From the NCBI GenBank assembly GCA_964439745.1, contig CAYTQK010000125.1:1-9275 (forward strand): DNA of 9,275 bases, read 5' to 3'. The notes beneath the pieces were generated by a model that saw nothing but the letters and a program-made list of their open reading frames with translations, searched no databases and was not told the origin of the DNA. Shown one piece after another: positions 6,257-9,275 of this stretch (within the stretch, counting starts at the first letter, position 1; every line of letters begins with the position of its first letter). A program made the translations under genes and the position numbers. This DNA is from CAYTQK01 sp964439745 (GTDB lineage Bacteria; Desulfobacterota; Desulfobacteria; Desulfobacterales; Desulfosudaceae).

Positions 6257-6285
6257 ATTATAACACAAGATGGCGGTGACGCCAA
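6257..6285 (-). promoter_or_regulatory. Promoter of the glycosidase/glycosyltransferase operon
   Basis: On the minus strand TTGGCG (6285-6280; 4 of 6) is followed by a 17-nt spacer and an exact TATAAT (6262-6257). Transcription would start near 6250. It lies in the 267-nt gap between the DUF362 gene stop and the glycosidase-like start, showing that this operon is probably separate from the upstream tetR operon. Confidence 0.65.
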
Positions 6286-6350
6286 AATGTCCTGCCCATA
6301 CTGTTTTGTATCGTTTCAGAATCGGATCGTTCCCGCGGTACGAGGGGTTT

Positions 6351-7571
6351 TCAGCGGGGAGGTGGCTGGCCGCTGTCGGCGTCGTGTCCGGTATGTATTG
6401 CCGGTGCCTTTATTTGCGGGTATTGCAAAAAGAGGCCGGACAGGCCGGCGGCTTTGGCCGCCAGGGCATGCTGGGGGCAGCACTCCACGCAACACAGGCA
6501 GCTGATGCAGCGTTTTTTGTTGAAAACGGGCGGCTGGTGCTTGAGCCAGGTGATGGCGTCGTTGGGACAGATATGAAAGCAGTCCCCGCACATAATGCAG
6601 TCTTCTTTTTGCGGCAGGGCCGGCATGCGCCGCATCATCCGGTAGACCAGGGATCGGACCACGAAGTTGTTGAGCAGGCCGGCTGTGCGGCTGGAAGGTA
6701 TGGCCACTTTACGCTTCAGGCGGACCGATTCCAGGGAGCGGCCGACGATTTTGAGATCCTCGAGGCTGGCGGGACCGATCCCGCGACGGCGGCAGGCAGC
6801 CAGGTGGGGCACCGCTTTTAAGCCGTCGCGGCCGCCGATGGCCAGCATGACCAGGTCCACGGCTACTTCGTCATAACCGGCCAGGATCAGGCCCACTTTG
6901 CGCATGTATCCGTTGGCCGGTCCGCCCGGCCCTTCCATGAACCGGCGGGCATCCATGAGGACAACCCGTTTTTTCTTCTGGTTCAGCAGGGACTGGTAGT
7001 TGTCTACCAGTACTTCTCCGAACTCGGCCGGATTCCGGCCGTACAGATGACAATGGGCTTTTTCGCCGCCGGGGATAATACCCCAGTAGTTTTTGACGGC
7101 CCCGGTATACACGGCCTCGATATGGGATTTCGGCCGGCAGAGGTTGATGATGCAGTCGGATTCAATGACCGGCCGGGCCATGTGGTGGTGCCGCAGGTGG
7201 CGGGCCCGGGTGTTGGTCAGCAGCACGCCGCCGGATTCGAACTCCGCGTAGGCAATGCCTTCCGTCTCCATGACCCGGTCCATCTCCAGGTATTTCATGA
7301 TGGATCGGGCCCGGTGACGGAACTGTCCCGGCGAATCGCCGATTTTGAGATCATCCGCGTACGGCCGGACGCAGCGGGCCGCGCTGGCCAGAAAATCGCT
7401 TTCCGTGCAGGCGTTTCTGCTCCGCAGGAGCAGGTTTGGTTTGAACAGGACGGCGTCCTGCGGGGCAATGGCATGCTCGACTTCAATTAGTTTCAGGGCC
7501 TCGGCTACGGCCTGGTCCAGGGTGTCATGGTCGGCAACGTTTACAATGGCAACGAGATTGGTGGGGGGCAT
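6351..7571 (-). CDS. DUF362 domain protein with C-terminal two-cluster ferredoxin domain
   Basis: In this 406-residue protein, residues about 5-290 match the DUF362 pattern: FKPNLL at 43-48, IGDSPGQF at 77-84, INLCRPKSH at 142-150, TGAVKNYWGIIPG at 156-168, MDARRFMEGPGGPANG at 206-221 and AGYDEVAVD at 231-239. Residues about 322-370 are a bacterial-type ferredoxin domain with two complete [4Fe-4S] motifs, CxxCxxCxxxCP at 325-336 and 355-366; extra cysteines C360 and C364 lie within the second. Such proteins occur widely in anaerobes and are presumed to couple an unknown reaction to low-potential electron transfer; the substrate is not known. There is no signal peptide. An in-frame GTG at 7583 exists, but GGAG at 7578-7581 lies 6 nt upstream of the ATG at 7571, so the ATG is chosen. 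The gene is 36 nt downstream of tetR and probably a regulated target in the same operon. The C-terminal tail (after 385) is unstructured. Confidence 0.93.
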   Translation of the reverse strand: MPPTNLVAIVNVADHDTLDQAVAEALKLIEVEHAIAPQDAVLFKPNLLLRSRNACTESDFLASAARCVRPYADDLKIGDSPGQFRHRARSIMKYLEMDRVMETEGIAYAEFESGGVLLTNTRARHLRHHHMARPVIESDCIINLCRPKSHIEAVYTGAVKNYWGIIPGGEKAHCHLYGRNPAEFGEVLVDNYQSLLNQKKKRVVLMDARRFMEGPGGPANGYMRKVGLILAGYDEVAVDLVMLAIGGRDGLKAVPHLAACRRRGIGPASLEDLKIVGRSLESVRLKRKVAIPSSRTAGLLNNFVVRSLVYRMMRRMPALPQKEDCIMCGDCFHICPNDAITWLKHQPPVFNKKRCISCLCCVECCPQHALAAKAAGLSGLFLQYPQIKAPAIHTGHDADSGQPPPR

Positions 7572-7607
7572 GGGACACTCCACAGATGTTTTGAGACTGT
7601 ACGGGGG

Positions 7608-8261
7608 TTACTCGATATCGGGAATATCTGTCATCAGATAAAGCACGTCTTCCAGGAGCTGCTCAAACTGGAACCAGTTGCTGCCGTTGGTGAGCATGGA
7701 GGGCAGCGACAATTCCATGACACCGTGGCCGATGGCCCATAAGACCGCTACTGCCCTGGCAGGAGGGAGATCCTTGATGATCGGCTTCATGTCATCCGCG
7801 GCCAGGCGGGTTTCCGCCCGACGCATCAGGCCGGCCACCTTATCCCGGATCTCATCCATGAGCATGGGAGACAGTTCGCGTTGGCTGGACTGGTATTTTG
7901 TCAGAAAGCCGACCACATTGACAAACCGGCCCAGGCGCAGATGATAGCGGCGGTAGTTCCAGGCAAGGGCGCTGAGGCAGGAAACCGGATCCGGCAGATT
8001 GAAGGCGTCTTCCAGCCCCTTTTCCAGGCTGTCCAGGTTGTCATTGAGGATATAAAGCAGCAATTCTTCCTTGTTGCGGAAATAGGTGTAGATTGTGCCC
8101 GGGGAGACGCCCACCTGCTCGGCCACATTTCGCAGGGTTACCCCCTCCAGTCCCTTTTCCCGGAAAATCTCTTCCGCCGTTTCCATGATAAGGCGGCGGC
8201 GGCTTTCCTTTTCCTTTGTTTTGAGCTTTGAAAACAGTTGATTGTCTTTTTGTGAAGTCAT
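7608..8261 (-). CDS. TetR/AcrR-family transcriptional regulator
   Basis: This is a 217-residue one-component regulator. The TetR N-terminal three-helix DNA-binding domain spans about 20-68: RRLIMETAEEIFREKGLEGVTLRNVAEQVGV, with the helix-turn-helix around 43-62 ending in SPGTIYTYFRNKEELL, a textbook TetR signature. The remaining helical domain (about 75-217) binds an unknown ligand and dimerises. The length is typical. Upstream of the ATG (8261) no Shine-Dalgarno is visible, only CATTCCCT, so translation may be low, as suits a repressor. The predicted leader is about 34 nt. The promoter contains a perfect palindrome that this protein probably binds, giving autorepression and control of the DUF362 gene 36 nt downstream. 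The family is sure; the inducer is unknown, though relatives commonly sense hydrophobic compounds or acyl-CoAs. Confidence 0.95.
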   Translation of the reverse strand: MTSQKDNQLFSKLKTKEKESRRRLIMETAEEIFREKGLEGVTLRNVAEQVGVSPGTIYTYFRNKEELLLYILNDNLDSLEKGLEDAFNLPDPVSCLSALAWNYRRYHLRLGRFVNVVGFLTKYQSSQRELSPMLMDEIRDKVAGLMRRAETRLAADDMKPIIKDLPPARAVAVLWAIGHGVMELSLPSMLTNGSNWFQFEQLLEDVLYLMTDIPDIE

Positions 8262-8276
8262 AGGGAATGATGGCTA

Positions 8277-8304
8277 AATATTGTTCAATCAGTTGAACAA
8301 TATT
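8277..8304. promoter_or_regulatory. Probable TetR operator: 28-bp palindrome
   Basis: Perfect 12-bp arms, AATATTGTTCAA (8277-8288) and TTGAACAATATT (8293-8304), flank a TCAG spacer. The arm sequence and spacing are typical of TetR-family operators. It begins 15 nt upstream of the tetR ATG and covers the end of the -10 box and the start site, as expected for autorepression. Confidence 0.8.
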
Positions 8305-8329
8305 ATAATTGGTTATGGACCGGTGTCAA
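8302..8329 (-). promoter_or_regulatory. Consensus sigma70-type promoter of the tetR-DUF362 operon
   Basis: Exact TTGACA (minus strand, 8329-8324), a 16-nt spacer and exact TATAAT (8307-8302). The predicted start is near 8295, inside the palindrome. A consensus promoter covered by an operator suggests strong expression when derepressed. A plus-strand TATAAT (8304-8309) overlaps it, with a poor -35 (TTGTTC at 8281-8286, 17-nt spacing), so divergent firing towards the gene at 8660 is possible but weak. Confidence 0.75.
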
Positions 8330-8659
8330 GATCAAAGATGGGGCTGGCCGTCAAGGTATTGAAAAAGCGGCCCACCCGGCTGAAGATTCGACCTTTCAGT
8401 CCAATAAAGAGCAGGTTCGTCCCATCCGCCGGCGGCCGGCAAATCGTCAGAATCGATTCCAGAAAAATAATCCGCATATTTTTTTATTGAGTTAAGCGGT
8501 AATTTAGCGGTCGGCAGGCGGGTGGATGGATTTATTCTTGCCGCCGATTCAGATCCGTGGTAGTGTATAGTTGCTATGGAATAGAGCGGTTGGCTGGTCA
8601 ATCATGACAGGTAGATGATGCCGTCTCTGTTTTCGGGGGATGTTTTTGGAGAATTATAA
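8310..8659. other. Intergenic region between divergent regulators
   Basis: About 350 nt without a convincing gene. A minus-strand frame of 89 codons (8601-8332) starts with TTG, has no ribosome binding site and no recognised family. The tetR -35 box is at the left end. A 10-bp palindrome GAATCGATTC lies near 8451-8460. TATAGT at 8566-8571 is a possible -10 for the plus-strand gene but has no good -35. Nothing else is recognised. Confidence 0.5.
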
Positions 8660-9275
8660 ATGAAGAAAAAAAATCGTTTATACCGAATCTCGGAAATCGA
8701 GCGGATTACCGGTATCCCGCGTCGGCGTATTCATTTTTATCTTCAGGCCGGTTTGCTGCACCGGCCCATCAAAACCGGCAAAACCATGGCCTATTATGAC
8801 CAAACCCACGTCAAGAAGCTGGAGTTGATCCGCAAGGCCAGGGAAAGGGGAGAGCCGCTTTTCGCAATCAAGGAGCGGTTGCAGGAGCTGGTGCCGGAAG
8901 AATCTTTGAGAGTTTCTGATTATTATCGGGTCCGTTCCCCCGAGGAACTGTCCATATCTTCCGGCAGCATCCGGTTCCGTCGCCGGGACAGCGAAAAAAC
9001 CAGGGAGCGGATCCTGGAAGCCGGCTGCAAGATGTTCCGGGAGCGAGGTTTCACCAATACCCGGATTAATGATCTCACCCGCTACCTGGACATCGGCAAG
9101 GGAACTTTCTATTTTTATTTTCAGGACAAACGGGCTCTTTTTCTGGAATGCGTACCCCGGCTGTTCGAAGAGATGTTTTCCGAGGGTTGGGAAGATATCC
9201 GCAAGGTCCACAATCCGTTAGAGCGCCTGGACATCCGTTTTGTACTGGTATTAACCGGGCTGAAGGATTTTTGTT
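8660..9275 (+). CDS. Dual-HTH regulator: MerR-type N-terminus fused to TetR-type domain; 3' end outside the window
   Basis: 205 residues are visible. Residues 7-76 form a MerR-type winged helix-turn-helix: YRISEIERITGIPRRRIHFY, then LQAGLLHRP, AYYDQTHVKKLELIRKARE and FAIKERLQEL, all in the order and spacing of MerR proteins. After a linker (about 80-110) comes a second DNA-binding domain of TetR type: EKTRERILEAGCKMFRERGF at 112-131, the recognition helix-turn-helix around 134-154 (TRINDLTRYLDIGKGTFYFYFQDKRALFL), then the start of a helical ligand domain. The MerR part lacks its usual long dimerisation helix and effector domain; the TetR part would supply these. The start is supported by GGAG 8 nt upstream of the ATG. 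It is transcribed away from tetR, with 398 nt between the two starts. Both domains remain in one frame with no stop between them, so it is a true fusion in this sequence. Target genes may lie to the right of the window. Confidence 0.92.
   Translation, partial: MKKKNRLYRISEIERITGIPRRRIHFYLQAGLLHRPIKTGKTMAYYDQTHVKKLELIRKARERGEPLFAIKERLQELVPEESLRVSDYYRVRSPEELSISSGSIRFRRRDSEKTRERILEAGCKMFRERGFTNTRINDLTRYLDIGKGTFYFYFQDKRALFLECVPRLFEEMFSEGWEDIRKVHNPLERLDIRFVLVLTGLKDFC

Noticed and set aside
5698..6285. A 195-codon minus-strand frame overlapping the 5' part of the glycosidase-like gene and its promoter
   Set aside because: It overlaps a better supported gene in another frame, begins upstream of the predicted transcription start and has low-complexity Pro/Gly/Ala composition.
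8332..8601. An 89-codon minus-strand frame between the regulators
   Set aside because: TTG start, no ribosome binding site, no recognised family; it also overlaps the region of the tetR -35 box.
8678..9211. A 177-codon minus-strand frame
   Set aside because: It is antisense to the MerR-TetR fusion, whose two HTH domains are clear.

Overview
The window is about 9.3 kb of moderately GC-rich bacterial chromosome. The gene content (a DUF362 protein with a ferredoxin domain, several small heat shock proteins, TetR and MerR-type regulators) and the protein style suggest an anaerobic Desulfobacterota (deltaproteobacterial) organism, for example a sulfate reducer. This placement is inference only, because the window has no rRNA or other marker gene. 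Seven complete genes and the partial first gene lie on the minus strand. Only the partial gene at the right end is on the plus strand. I see no tRNA, rRNA, CRISPR array, insertion sequence or phage gene.

Right to left, in the direction of minus-strand transcription, there are three blocks. (1) 8329-6351: a TetR-family regulator followed 36 nt later by a DUF362 protein with two [4Fe-4S] cluster motifs. They probably form an operon behind a consensus sigma70-type promoter. A 28-bp palindrome with perfect 12-bp arms overlaps the -10 box and is the likely TetR operator. (2) 6285-2526: a good promoter, a long leader, then a 753-residue six-hairpin glycosidase-like protein and, 15 nt later, a GT4-type glycosyltransferase. 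These look like a two-gene carbohydrate operon. (3) 2295-1: a promoter, then three different small heat shock proteins (Hsp20 / alpha-crystallin) in tandem, then a J-domain co-chaperone cut by the left edge. This is a holdase plus Hsp70-co-chaperone stress operon. The leader of its first gene can fold so that the ribosome binding site is fully paired, as in an RNA thermometer.

Facing away from the tetR gene, at 8660 to the right edge, is an unusual regulator that joins an N-terminal MerR-type winged helix-turn-helix to a TetR-type helix-turn-helix.

The most notable points are the MerR-TetR fusion, the TetR operator that overlaps the promoter, the possible RNA thermometer in front of the hsp20 cluster, the J-protein with only half of the usual zinc-binding motifs, and the uncharacterised glycosidase/glycosyltransferase pair. 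Nothing here proves a wholly new system. The stress operon and the dual-HTH regulator are the best leads.
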